A stretch of 64,000 bases of DNA, from contig CAJQUW010005574.1 in assembly GCA_907163375.1 (NCBI GenBank), forward strand, positions 310,001-374,000. The letters run 5' to 3'. Positions 11,043-22,769 of this stretch are shown here, in pieces (the first letter of the stretch is position 1; the number at the start of each line of letters is the position of its first letter). The notes under the pieces were generated by a model that saw nothing but the letters and a program-made list of their open reading frames with translations, ran no database searches and was not told the DNA's origin. This stretch comes from Prostheceraeus crozeri (Eukaryota > Platyhelminthes > Polycladida > Euryleptidae). Made by a program: the position numbers and the translations under genes.

Positions 11043-12453
11043 GCAGCGTTGCCACCGCTGCGCGGATGAGGGTCTCAGAAAAATATTCTTTTAATTGGTG
11101 TTATAAATATAGAGGAGATATGTTTTTTGAAGTTTATTTCTTGCAAATATACAATTAGACATTTTTTCTATTAGAACTACTACTTTGACTTCATTTAACA
11201 TGATTCAACTATTAGGCTATCGATAAATATGTAGGTAGGAAAGTGACTTTGATTTGATATCGATTGGGATGGTTTAAGTTTGAAATAACGTGCTTCCATT
11301 TACTCGTGCTTGCGAAAATAATAATAGCAACTTAGTTTATACTCAAAAAACATTGGCACCGAGCCTGTTATCGATGTGGCTGAGCTAAAATGGTTATTCG
11401 TATCAATGAAATCAAAAGAAACAAATAGGTCAATATATTTCTAAATTGTCTCACGTGCGGGGAAGTCATATTATTAATCAATTTCGCTTCAGGGACGAAG
11501 CCTTCAAATGTTTGAAGAGAGAAGTCGATTTTCTTGTGAAGTGATCACAGCAGAAATATAGTTACTTTACTTCAACAACAATATTCACACCAATATTTTA
11601 AGTGCGAGCTGCACTAAATAATTGCTCAACCGAAAATCGACTCGATATTTTCAAACACCCTTGATTGATTTTTCCATTTTCGTGTCATTGTTATGTCTAC
11701 TGTTACAGTATGTCTGTTATGACGTCTTATGTGACTGTTGACGTTTTACATCAGTTCCTATGGTTTAATCATCGCAAAGAGTATCACAATTATAGACGTT
11801 TTATTATTCATAACTCATCATAGTATTGAGATCTTAGTTGAGACATGAATATTCTAAAGCATGTAAACTTTATCTTACATACACGAGTAATTTACATGCT
11901 GTCTTTTTATAATAAGATGATACTATCTGTACAAAACGTTACTGCTGCAACAAATTTTCTTTTTATTTCCATAACATGTACTTAAGCAGTTTTGATATTT
12001 AATGTACAGTTTGATCAGTATATCAAAAAGCAAATCTTTACCAAGAAACTAAAATCGGAAATGTCATTGAAATCGCTCGCAATTAGACGATATATTTTAA
12101 CAAGCAAAAACTTAGACCAGGCTAGAAACAAGCTTCTAGCAACAGAAACTTTCCTTTCGCAAACATTTCCCATGAAACAAATTACCAATCCACTGCCTAG
12201 TAGATAGTTTTCAGTAGTAACGAATATGTTCCCAGGAGTTAGTGCTCACTGAAATAATCTCCTAGTATATCATAGGCTGAGTTTAGTCCTTCGTCGATAC
12301 ACTGCCTAGTAGATAGTTTTCAGTAGTAACGAATATGTTCCAAAGAGTTAGTGCTCTCGGAAATATTCTCCTAGTAAATCATAGGCTTGAGTTTAGTCCT
12401 TCATTGATACACTGCCTGCGCGGATGGGATCTCGAGGCCGGGGGCAACGCTGC
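11043..12453. mobile_element. TIR repeat family 'GCAGCGTTGCC', copy A (1.4 kb)
   Basis: The left end is GCAGCGTTGCCACCG followed by CTGCGCGGATGAG. The right end is CTGCGCGGATGGG... followed by GGGGGCAACGCTGC, so the tips are inverted. The AT-rich body is closely related to 41466-42975 (copy B): shared blocks run through ATACAATTA, AGGCTATCGATAAATATG and TATCGATTGGGATG. No transposase frame is visible and I found no clear target duplication. It is a non-autonomous DNA element of unassigned superfamily. Confidence 0.65.
12191..12409 (+). repeat. Tandem duplication, two units of about 109 bp
   Basis: CACTGCCTAGTAGATAGTTT to GATA occurs twice in a row with few changes, at 12191-12299 and 12300-12409, within copy A of the GCAGCGTTGCC family. 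Copy B has only one unit. Confidence 0.85.
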
Positions 12454-12622
12454 ATATGAATCCAGAGTCTCTTTCTTCGTTTTTAAAAAGCTAAGGCGAC
12501 AAAGCTAACTGTAGCATTAGTAACATTAGCTGACTGTAGACAATTAAACCTAATCTACCACCAAGTATTATTAATAATTCATAATTAACAAATCAATTCA
12601 TTAGAAATCAACTTCACAGTAT

Positions 12623-14835
12623 CAGGCCTGTGATTAGCCTATGAAAAAAATTGAGGATTTTTTGTGAAAAATTTGAGGAATGGAAACGGAGCCTAATATG
12701 ATAAATGCAAGAAACTACAAATTTTAGCATGGATTTTGGGCCAAACTTCAAATCATGAAAGTCACAACGAAGAAGGTAACCCAAGGGTTGACCACACCAC
12801 ACTTTTTGAAGTTGTGTATATTGCAAAGGAATACTGACTTGGTCATAATCACTTCCAGCGTTGCTACGAAATTAATTTGTTGCCTCAAGTATTATCTGCT
12901 TAGAATGTGTCGAACAGAGGATGTCAGATCAAGCTGCTCATATCGCTCTGCTTCACGTTATCGTCTCCAATTCAATGATGCTTGTCAGATTTGTATACTG
13001 TAATTTTTTGAATGTAGGATATATCCTCAACTACATGCATCTGGGGCTTTGCAACGATTAATTTTTACGGACTTTAGACAAATTTGGGAGGAGAGTAGCC
13101 CATAATTATAGAAAGCTTAAAATCGTTGACGGAATGCTTGACTTAAAAAAAGTCAGCAATTTATTATGAAGGATACGCCACATTACACACTAATTTATTA
13201 ATAGTACTTTATGCTACATAAGTTTTGGTGGGTATTGTTTACTTGTTAGCGTTTGATCATATCGCTCCGATCTACATTCAAATGAACATGAATTCTCTCA
13301 TACAACACAAAGCAAGTGTCGGGAACAGGCTTGCCAGTTGAGTTGTTGGTCTCATACAGGCAAAGAGTGAAAGATTATCACCTCTATTCGCATGAAGTTG
13401 CGCAGAGATATTGACGTCCACATCTTGCAGTAGACCCAGGTTGAAAATCTACCAACCCAGTACTATGTGGTTCAATGTCTTAATTAATCTAAGTTCACAT
13501 ACAACGATAAGCAATGTGTGCTCTAGTTTCACACCAACCTGAGTTCAGCAAATTATGAAAACAATCTATAAGTGAATAATTCATCCAGGATAAATGTCGG
13601 TCGGCAGACCCTGGAAAATGTAGCTGCAAAAAGACTCATGAGATAGCAGAGCTTCATACGCTTCCAACCCCGCACGCTGGTGACCAGGAGGCAGATAGAC
13701 ACTAAATTTAGGGACCATCCGCTTTACCCCGTCGGATGTGTTCATGTTCAGCGGAAATAAAATGGAAGAGAGAGTGAAACAAACGCTTCAGCTGATAAGA
13801 GCACTGAAATCCAAGTGGGCTGGGCTACCTATATATTATCATATGATGGATATGGAAGCTCGATATCCTTGAAGTCTTTAAGAAGTACAGGCATGCATTA
13901 AGCAGCCATGTAGTCGCAGAAACATATAAAGAAGGTTGTGAAAAAGGTCAAGATAATTAATGAAAATAATTGAATGTGGATTTTATTGTTGGAATTCTAA
14001 GTAATACGAGTATTATGAAGCTAGAAGTAAAAAATTGCAGTGTTCAAATATACAATTTCTGTTGGTTGATCGCAGTGTTTCACTCATTAAATACGTGAAA
14101 GCATTTAATGAGTGAGTTCGATAGACAATAACTTCGGACAACTTCTCTGCTTAGCAAAATAAGTCCAGACGAACCGGAACATCTGCAGCCCTGTAGCTTG
14201 CAGAAATGAAAACGATATTCAACGTAACAAAGTGCGTCAAGGTAACAAAATTAAAAAAACAAGCTAACGACTAGTTAATTTTTGATGTGCTAAATATGAC
14301 ATGGCTAAAAGAAAATCATTATATCCTAAAACGTCTAGAAATTAAAAAATACTAGAAGGACAAGCAACGCTTCTCCTCTCCTCATGTGGAATGAATTGGT
14401 GAGTAAGTCGCTCTTTTCAAAATTATGTTTATCACTTATATATTGAAAAGATCCTATTTAACAGTCTGCCCATTCAGATGATAAAAGGACAGGTCTGTTT
14501 CCAATCAAAATATCAGATCTAGCTAGCACAGCGGGATTACGCTATCTAAAATCTACCAGGTGTGTGAGAGAAAAATTATTAAGTTATAAATCATGAGTGA
14601 TTCATGATTAGCAGCATGGATGTAGGGTGCATGCTACTATCTTAGCTTCTTGTTTGGAAGTTTACATATCATCACCATTCGCCAAAAACAATACATTATC
14701 CGACATTTAGTCTGTAGTGTGTCGCATTTGAGGAATTTCTGATAGTTAGGCTATATTTGAGGAATTTTTGAGGATTTGAGGAGCAATAAACAAATTTGAG
14801 GAATCTGAGGAATTTGAGGAGTAATCACAGGCCTG
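12623..14835. mobile_element. Probable TIR element, 2.2 kb, ends CAGGCCTGTGATTA
   Basis: The left end CAGGCCTGTGATTA is mirrored by TAATCACAGGCCTG at the right. Both ends also carry TTGAGGA-type sequence just inside. CAGTAT occurs immediately outside both ends (12617-12622 and 14836-14841), a possible 6-bp target duplication. Open frames inside (for example 12755-13003) show no family that I recognise. It may be a decayed or non-autonomous DNA transposon. Confidence 0.5.
14755..14822 (+). repeat. GAGGAATTT-type short tandem repeat at an element end
   Basis: Irregular repeats of TTGAGGAATTT/GAGGATTTGAGG fill the inner right end of the CAGGCCTGTGATTA element. A shorter version sits inside its left end near 12645-12680. 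Confidence 0.7.
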
Positions 14836-14841
14836 CAGTAT

Positions 14842-16168
14842 ATATCGTTATGGAGATGTACTTGAATTGCCAAACTGTGGGTGTAGGTTGTGTTTGAAAA
14901 TTTCTCCGCTGAAAAGGTTCCAACTCTGACGTATAACTTCAGAATCCTTGGTTCAAGACTATCTGATATTAGAAAGATTTTTTCAAGGGAAAGCACAGAA
15001 TTAGATTGTTCACCTCTTTCAGAAGTGAAGACTAATTCAAACCGATGGCACATGCTGGAACTTAGTAAGCGGGCAAAAAGAAATTCCTACTACCTTGCAG
15101 AGATTGGAAAAACAGTCGTGCGTCGCTCGCGGATTGTTGTGAATTCCTCCAAAATGCTTCGATTCTTTCAGATTCGTAGAATTCAGATAATTGCGCACAA
15201 GTTTTCTCGTTAACGTTGGTCCGTCAGATTCTTTGTTCAGAAGTTGGCAGGCATGAGAAATTAAGTTTACTCAATTTCTTCTTTGGATTTATCAATGAGT
15301 TGTACTGTGGCAGCAAAATGTGACCGAACGAAGAACTCGATGTGTATGACACGCACGCCACTGGCTGCATGCTGAGGGTCACTACTTATTCAGTGGCGAC
15401 TTATTGTTCAACCGTAGATCAGCGTGGTGTGTGCCATTTCATATCGCATGCCAGATATGACTCTGCCCTTCTAGAAAACGACGACTGAGGAACGAGCAGT
15501 CTAATTCTGTGGGGAGAGATGTGCGAGCGAACAATAATTCAGTTCATTATTCACATCATGTTGTCTACAGGCTCACCATATCATAGTTCACACAATGCGA
15601 GAAGAAAATTCCACAATTTTTCAATTGCAGTAGCCAATCTGCCCTAATAATAGAAATGCGTGCTGTTGTTTAATGAGACAAACGGAGAATGTATTTCTTA
15701 ACTTCATATTATACAATTACGCGTAGTGTAATGTACATGTACAACTTCTTAAATGCAGTTACTTCACAAGAAGTGCTGAAATACACATACATTTCAACAC
15801 AGAAGTAATTGCTCCAAGCCTGGTTATGACGATAAACTCTACAACTATGGTATCAGTTACTATAGAAACCAACAAGATGTAAATGATCACTCTTCAATCA
15901 TGAAACGTCAGCTCAAAGCATTGTGAGACAATCATCAACGCATAGAACTTCTTTTTGAATCTACGTCTACTTCAGATCATCAGATGATATCAAGCCAATC
16001 ACATCACAATGATTTCTGACTAAAGCAAGTAAAGCTATGAACTACGGTGGACACAAAAAATTTCTAGGAAGAAGATACGATGAGATAGGACTGCGAGTCT
16101 ACAATCAAAAGCAACATTTCCTGACCAAAAGCATTGCGTGTTGTATTACAAATCGTTCGGCAGGAGTG
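14842..16168. other. Spacer, nothing supported
   Basis: A 107-codon open frame at 14890-15213 has no recognisable family, and I see no splice or repeat context that supports it. Confidence 0.4.
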
Positions 16169-16176
16169 ACTCACAT

Positions 16177-17707
16177 CAGGGGCGAACCGAAGGGGGGGGC
16201 GGTTGGGCGCCCCACCGATTTTTTTAAGATGAATTCAGAAACAAATTAAAATAAGCACTACCACTTGACTCGAGTATTACAGGTAAAGGTCAGAATTTTA
16301 CAATTGTGATGGATTCTTGAGGTAATACATACATGCTTGTGTATCAATACTTGTTAATTGATCGTCCAATTTTGTGGCTGTTAGTTATCAATGTTCAATT
16401 AGTGAATGAACACAGCTTGCATCAAAGTGAAAATGCTTTGGTCATTCACAACATTTTGACTAAAAATTGAAGTATTGGTCGAAAGTCACGAATGAGATGA
16501 TAAGACGAAAACCAAGCGCCTACTACTTTCGGCAAACTTGTCAATAGCAAGAGATGGATCAATTGAGAATTTGTCTACACGTGTGATAAAAGACAAATAA
16601 CGTATATAAGATATATAATAACAGGGGTGGGCCACCACATTTGGATCTGCGACACATTTTGTCACATGCTGATGGAAACATATGTACAAATTTTGACACA
16701 TGATGTGTAGGAAATTGGCAGCTTTCGAAATTGTCATTTTTTGCTGTCCTATCGATGAATGTATACCACACGCGTTATAATGGGACAAGATCGAGAAACC
16801 TATAATTTATTATTCCTACTTTTTGTCATTTAAGGAGTTTCATAGAAATTGCCATTTAAGATATCTAACAGTTGCCCCGAGATTTGTGGCAACAGCGAAA
16901 CAAACCATGGGTAAGACCTTAAAACCTCTATTTTTGTTTTAAGTGAAAAATTACACTCAAACGTTACAATTATGATTATTTTTAATGTCTTGAATTCATT
17001 TTGATGGTAAACAATAAGCACGCATTCGGAATAAATTCAACAAAATGAATTCACAGACAGTATAAATTCGTACCAAAAAGAGCCCTTTCTCTCGTAATTC
17101 TGTTTTCAGTGAAGAAATATCACACCGAGTTTTGTTACAATTGCTATTATTCCTAGGATTGCGTGCATTATCGGAACTACAACTTCGCAAGGACTACTGC
17201 GATCTGGAAATGACAACCCAAAAACGTATGACCACATGGAATGAATGTTGCAATAGGGCCATCAAGCTCAAAGTCAATTTTAAACAAGCGATCTAGTAGC
17301 ATCACGATTTACCTGGCGGAAGTGCAAGTCACCAATGGGTGCACGGAGAGACATATCTATCTTACATATTCCGAGCACAAATCAAAGTCAAAGAATAAAG
17401 TTGTCGTTATTTCACTAAGACGAAGTTGATGCTCCTCTGTGAGCATAAACCTCACTAGCCTATACTATGTCATACTACCGTAAAAACATTACTTCTGTGA
17501 AATGATTTTCTGGTTATGTGAATTAGTCACATTTTGTCACACCAGCAATGAAAAATACACATTATGCCACATTTTATTTTGAGATGAAAAAATGTCACAT
17601 ATTGTCACATCGGCCCACCCCTGTTATAATAATACATAAAATATGCACATAAGATAAATAAATGGCCGACATTCTTCCCCCGAAAATGAATCCTGTGAAC
17701 GCCCCTG
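16177..17707. mobile_element. hAT-type element, 1.5 kb, interrupted by a second hAT element
   Basis: The left end is CAGGGGCGAACCGAAGGGG and the right end GAATCCTGTGAACGCCCCTG, inverted tips typical of hAT. The flanks ACTCACAT (16169-16176) and ACTCGCAT (17708-17715) match at 7 of 8 bases, fitting an 8-bp duplication. About 1 kb of its length is a nested element at 16621-17624, leaving roughly 0.5 kb of its own sequence. No transposase remains. Confidence 0.75.
16621..17624. mobile_element. Nested hAT-type element, 1.0 kb
   Basis: The tips are ACAGGGGTGGGCC and GGCCCACCCCTGT, inverted. TGTCACAT-type words recur inside both ends, a subterminal repeat pattern seen in hAT elements. TATAATA flanks both ends, a 7-8 bp duplication. 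No convincing transposase frame is present. It inserted into the 16177-17707 element and is therefore the younger of the two. Confidence 0.75.
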
Positions 17708-18288
17708 ACTCGCATTATCATTGCCATGTTTAAGTGGATGGTTGATTTGGAATTGCAGATTTTCTCGCTTAATGTGAACGACCTCAATTCCGCAGAATTC
17801 CAACAAGATTCTTGAATGAATATTTCATGTAATTATGAATCACCGAGACATTGAATTAGCAAACGGACAAGTTGAATGGCAATCTGACGCACATGACGCA
17901 TGCAAATTACGAAATAATTGCATTGTCTATTATGTAACTGAGACTGATTGAATGGCGGCTGTTATGACGTTAACATTGTGTGCTTATGACAACATTAAGC
18001 AGACTTCACTTAGATCAAAAACACAATGCTATTACGAATCGTTGTTATTACTCATTTGAACTTATGTGCATATCAAGAGCGACACAACTATTGTTTGATT
18101 CATTTTCAGATGTATTTATCAGGCTATATTAGTCCATAACCAGGAAAGCAGCCAACATTTACTCAGTGCTGTTTGAGAGTCAAGCGGTTTTAGATAACTG
18201 GTTCAAGTTGATTGCGGCTAGGGGTTGCTCATAAGATTGAAGACATACTTCTTGTACATTGTACTTCATAAAACATGCCCTCTATGAG

Positions 18289-19161
18289 TTAGGGGTCGCA
18301 ATACCGGACCACTTTTACAAAACCGGTATTTTGATATTTGATCAATGATAAAATCGGTATTACCGGTTATAAAATGAAAACACGAAAAGCTATCTATAAC
18401 ATATATTTTCATCGAACAAATCTTGTTCAAGGTAGTGAATGTACTGGACTTGGGTGTATGAGTACGTTTTGTTAAAAGTAGTCAGTCGTCAAATACGAAG
18501 ATTTTCTATCTGATAAATGTTTCAACCAATGAGACACAAAACATCTAATGCTCTGTATGACAGCCTGTTGGCCAATCAAACCAAGTGGAAAACACTCTCC
18601 GCTTCCACTGAAGTCGATGTAATGTTGAGAAGACAATCGTAAAAGTTGAAGATGAAATTCGAACTGACTACTCTGATCTGCAGATGAAATTTCACTTGAT
18701 ATGACTGGACTGAAATCAGCACCGTCATCTTCCGATGAATTTTGTGCAACGATCCTCAAATTGCTTTTTTCTAGAAATTCTTCTGAAGATTGTCAATAGA
18801 TCTCGGAAATTAGTGGATTGTCCTCTCCTTTGGTGCAATGCAATCTCTTATCGAAACAGATGCAATCTCTTATCGCAATGTCTCCATTCGAAACAGCATG
18901 TCTTCACGACAGTTCTCTTGTCGTGAAGAATTCTCCTGCGGTTTGTGAAGATAACGTAACATAACCGATTGATTTGTGTGATGATTTTTACGCATTCTCG
19001 GTTCGATAGCTCTTTTCATTTCCTAAGCATTATTTATTCAGCAAAATTACACAATAGAAAGCAGAAAGCGAACCGGTATTTGGAAATCGTAAAACCGGTT
19101 TTCAGTATTTCTGAAAAATCGAAAATACCGGTGACAGTAATACCGGTATTGCGATCACTAA
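18289..19161. mobile_element. Probable hAT-type element with AATACCGG ends, 0.87 kb
   Basis: The left end TTAGGGGTCGCAATACCGG and the reversed right end TTAGTGATCGCAATACCGG are near-identical inverted tips. Further ACCGGTATT words repeat inside both ends as subterminal repeats. I found no clear target duplication. A 95-codon minus-strand frame (18472-18759) inside is rich in S, D and E and is not recognisable. Confidence 0.6.
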
Positions 19162-19164
19162 TTG

Positions 19165-19535
19165 CGGCGCACGGGAGGCAATTCAGTAGATGATGAGAGA
19201 CTAAGACAGTAAAGCGAAACAACACGCACACACCCAGGAAACTTTATCCGCATTGGAAATTAAAAATCAGTATATATTAGGCTGAAAATAGGATCTACAA
19301 GCGAACAAGCTTCCTCTGTACTAGCATTATCAGTTGCAAAGCAAATGTGCAGCGACATGTTGGTACCTGGAGGGTTCCAGTTTTATGATAATGGGAAGGC
19401 TAATCATGCCGTGACAATCCTGAAAATGAGTGGTTAAAGAGCCTTTGTAGTACATAGAGAATCTTGCAAAATGTCACACTTTTAAATAAACTAAATTCTT
19501 AGGTATCATAGCTCAATTACCTTCACAAGCACTTA
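19165..19535. other. Spacer, nothing recognised
   Basis: No feature supported. Confidence 0.4.
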
Positions 19536-19539
19536 CTGT

Positions 19540-20400
19540 CTTACTGAAGCCTTCATCTAGTTTGGAAAACGGCCTCCCTTCCACAATGAACCACATTCTC
19601 CGATCGCGAGCAGCTGTCTGTCATGCTTTGGGGATTCTGGTTCCATTTCTGAGTTGTCACTATCGTCTCCAGTGCCCATCTCTCGTCACTTCTTCTCACC
19701 TGACGGTGTGCACAGCTCCATTTAAAGTTTCTTGTTTCTATGGTCACGTCCTATGTGTTTTGCTTATTTCTTGGTTCCTTTTTGTCTCTTCTTGTCACTC
19801 CTAATGTCCTCCTTACCATTGCCCTCTTCTTGTTGTCTCTTCGTGAGGGAAGGTAGGAGAACCAAAAATTAGCATTGTCAGGACGTAGTACATCTCAAAT
19901 AATCATCGGTAGTGTTTCATGTCAAATTTTTCGACATTGGGCAGGCACCTCCTGAACTTCCAAAATGCATTCCAAGTATTCTGCTCTTGTCTCCCGATTT
20001 CTTTCTCTTGACTGTCTTGGAATGATATCAACTGGACGAGGTATGCAAATTCAGCTAAGTAATCGAGATAATGTCTGTCAATTGCAATCGGGGTTTCTTG
20101 GTCGATCGTCATCAATTTAGGGTTTTCTATATTGATTTCCAAACTTATGGCTTCTCTTCATTAATCATGTTGTAAACAATTTTTCTGCATGGCGTATCAA
20201 AGAGAGCAATCTCAGAGCGTGCAATACTTTGCCGTCGATAGACAATCCTGCATTTCCCGGCCAAACCGATTGTCTGAATATTTCTTTAAGAACAGCTGAA
20301 AACAGTTTGGGTGAAACTGAGTCGCCTTGTCGAACACCTCTTCTTATTGAAGACTTTCTGCCCTGGGTCTCTAGCTCAATCTAGGCTGTTGATGTAGCTC
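19540..20400 (-). mobile_element. LINE relic: reverse transcriptase, thumb and tail
   Basis: Read on the minus strand, the order is RRGVRQGDSVSPKLFSAVLKEIF (near 20330), a decayed LRFADD-like region, ITIDQETPIAI..HYLDYLAEFAYLVQLISFQDSQEKEI (near 20100-19990), and a tail with KWSCAHRQVRRSDERWALE (near 19700). This is the order of an endonuclease-reverse-transcriptase LINE common in invertebrates, probably RTE-like. Frameshifts and stops show an inactive copy. The plus-strand open frame at 19562-19804 is its shadow. Confidence 0.75.
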
Positions 20401-20891
20401 CAGAAAACGGTTGGCTAGAGAGATAATCATCTCCATTTGAAGCAAGTCCAAAAACCAGATGTTGGCTTAAATGCGAACTATATTCAGCAAGGCCTTTCGA
20501 CCAGTCCAGCCATTAGCATTTTTACGATAGCTGAACAATTATTCCCATAGCATAGATATTTCAAGAACTATATGCATTAGTGAATAGACCGCTGATATGA
20601 CATTATTGAAACCATGCTACTAAGAAGCGATGAAGAAAAAAGTGCTAAAAAAGTAGATTAGTGCTCAGATACGATGTGCGTTGTCTTTAACTCCTTGTAT
20701 GTGTACTAATGTGCATAAGAAACACCTAAAATGTAGTTTGATGTCAATTTTTGGTAAGATAAAAGAAGTTATTGTATTCTTCTTGATTTATTGTCCTAAA
20801 GCACGAGTACATCGATATGCGTCCAAGAATTGATCATCTCACGGTAGATCGAACTAATTCAAGTTCAACCATGGAAAGGAAATCATCTTCA

Positions 20892-21121
20892 TTTTTTTGA
20901 AACTAAAATCAATTAATTGTTGGCCTATTAGCCCTTCTTCCGCAAATAAAACAACTAGGTAATTCTCCCAAATTTTTGCCGTAGGCTTTATCAAGGGAAT
21001 TATTTACTCTTGAATTCCCTTGATAAAGCCTACGGAGAAAAAAAGGAGAACTACCTAATTGTTTTATTTGCGGAAGAAGGGCTAATAGGCCAACAATTAA
21101 TTGATTTTAATTTCAAAAAAA
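20892..21121. mobile_element. Foldback MITE, 230 bp
   Basis: Two arms of about 105 bases are near-perfect inverted copies. The left arm runs from TTTTTTTGAAACTAAAATC to TAGGCTTTATCAAGGGAATT and the right arm mirrors it, around a loop of about a dozen bases near 21005. Only small differences separate the arms, so the insertion is fairly recent. No coding content. Confidence 0.8.
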
Positions 21122-21589
21122 CAACTTGATCCGCAATTGCCAAAATTTTGGACAAAATCATCTTCATTCGTGCGTCGTGCAATATTTCATTTCCAGTTAT
21201 CAAAAGAATGAAGTGCTTAGGAAATTCTACAGGACAAAAGCATCGAAAGCGCTATAGCACATCCCTCTCAAAAAATGATCATCAATTTCATGATATTACC
21301 TCATTTCTTCGAATATACACTGCAGCAGTTCGAATAGACGCCGCACAGAAGTTTTGTATGATACTTCTAGACGTCAATGATAACGGGTGTTAGAGTTAAT
21401 GATTCGCAACCCTAATCTTGAGATATTTAACAGCGCATACAGTTTACGAGTACAAGCAAGCACTGATAACGCTACGATCATCCGGCTATTTCTTAAAATC
21501 TTAGCAGGGCGACAGTCAATTTAAAAGGAGAATTGATGAACAACAATCTCTTAACTAATGCATGCATACGACCAGCCAGGTGACGTGGA

Positions 21590-21875
21590 TATTTACAGAA
21601 GAGTGTCCTCTGAAGAACAGAAAGATTCATGATGAGAAAGATGTACGGAGTTGAGCTTGCCGACAGAGGAACACTGATGAATGAATGGAGCATTAAGGGT
21701 CGACGGAGACCCTAGCTGAGGTGGTGAAAAAGGATAAGCTTCAGATTGATGGGTCACATCTTGAGAAAAGATGATAGCCACCGACTTGAGAAAGCATGGA
21801 ACTTCGAAAAGGAGGGAAGACGAGAAAGAGGAAGACCAACTACGTGGAAGGAGTGACGAAAACGTCACATCCTAC
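21590..21875 (+). mobile_element. LINE relic: ORF2 C-terminal tail, first piece
   Basis: The plus strand carries a degraded VVKKDKL...HLEKRDD block, then an EKEGRRERGRP.TTWKE block, matching the usual VV.RGRLRWFGHV.RKDD...EGKR.RGRP.KTW tail of invertebrate LINEs. The frame shifts. The continuation of this tail appears again at 22563, so about 0.7 kb of other sequence separates the two pieces. Confidence 0.65.
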
Positions 21876-22562
21876 TTGGTCCATTTTTATCGCAATTGGA
21901 TTCCGATTTGGTCGCAGTTTGATTGATCAATAAGCTGATAGTTCATTTGTAGATAGGAACGATGTCTACGGTGCTGATGCCAAGGCATGGCATAGATATG
22001 GATTATTAATAATAGATATTTCCAAGTTCATATCAGTTCATGTTCAGATCAACTCCAAGCAGTTTTATGCTGACCAGCTATGCTTCATTGCTTCAATGAC
22101 TGCTATAATAAATTTGACTTTTATCACGCGATTTCAAGTTGAATTCGTGTATCGGATTCCATCACTTGAATCCTTTCTGTCGAGGTATAATCAAGAGTAA
22201 GACGAGTCATATAATGATTGAACATGACATACTAAGACCTTGACAGAAAAAAAATATAAAATGCACTCCCTGTGATTTATCCGTAGAAGTTTAATGCTAG
22301 AAGTATATACAGGAGACAGATGTTTCGCGACTCAGTCGCAGTCTCAGTGTCTGGTAAAAACGTGCAGAATGTGCGTTTATTTTATATTTTTCTTTATATA
22401 ATAATTCATTAAATAATTTTCAATTTTTTTCTTTCAACCTATGATGAACCAACCCGTCAAAAACCGTCAACTACTAAGACCTTGATATGAAGAAATTTGG
22501 ATGCGACCTTCTTCATTCTGCGACGTAATCGGATGCGATGAATTCGGAAGTCCCACCATATC

Positions 22563-22765
22563 GGAAGTGCGACGTTTTAGTATGAATCCTGGAAGAGCAT
22601 GGTGCTGAGAGAATGTAGAAAGGCTGGTTTGAATCAAGATATAAGTGACCGAATGAGATGGAGGAATGGTGTGTTATCGTGGTGCGAAAATCAGTAACCC
22701 CTCGTAAGAGGGGAAAGATGCTGACTAAAAAAAATGATCATGGTGTAAGGAAGACCAATCAGAGA
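22563..22765 (+). mobile_element. LINE relic: ORF2 C-terminal tail, second piece
   Basis: SWKSMVLRECRKAGLNQDISDRMRWRNGV fits the sequence that normally follows TWKE in LINE tails (the ..GL...DA.DR..WR... block). Together with the piece at 21590 it suggests one LINE copy split by an insertion at about 21876-22562. I could not define the borders of that insertion. Confidence 0.6.
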
Positions 22766-22769
22766 GATG

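Noticed and set aside
14890-15213. 107-codon plus-strand open frame
   Set aside because: No family, no splice borders, and an overlapping minus-strand frame of similar length. Probably chance.
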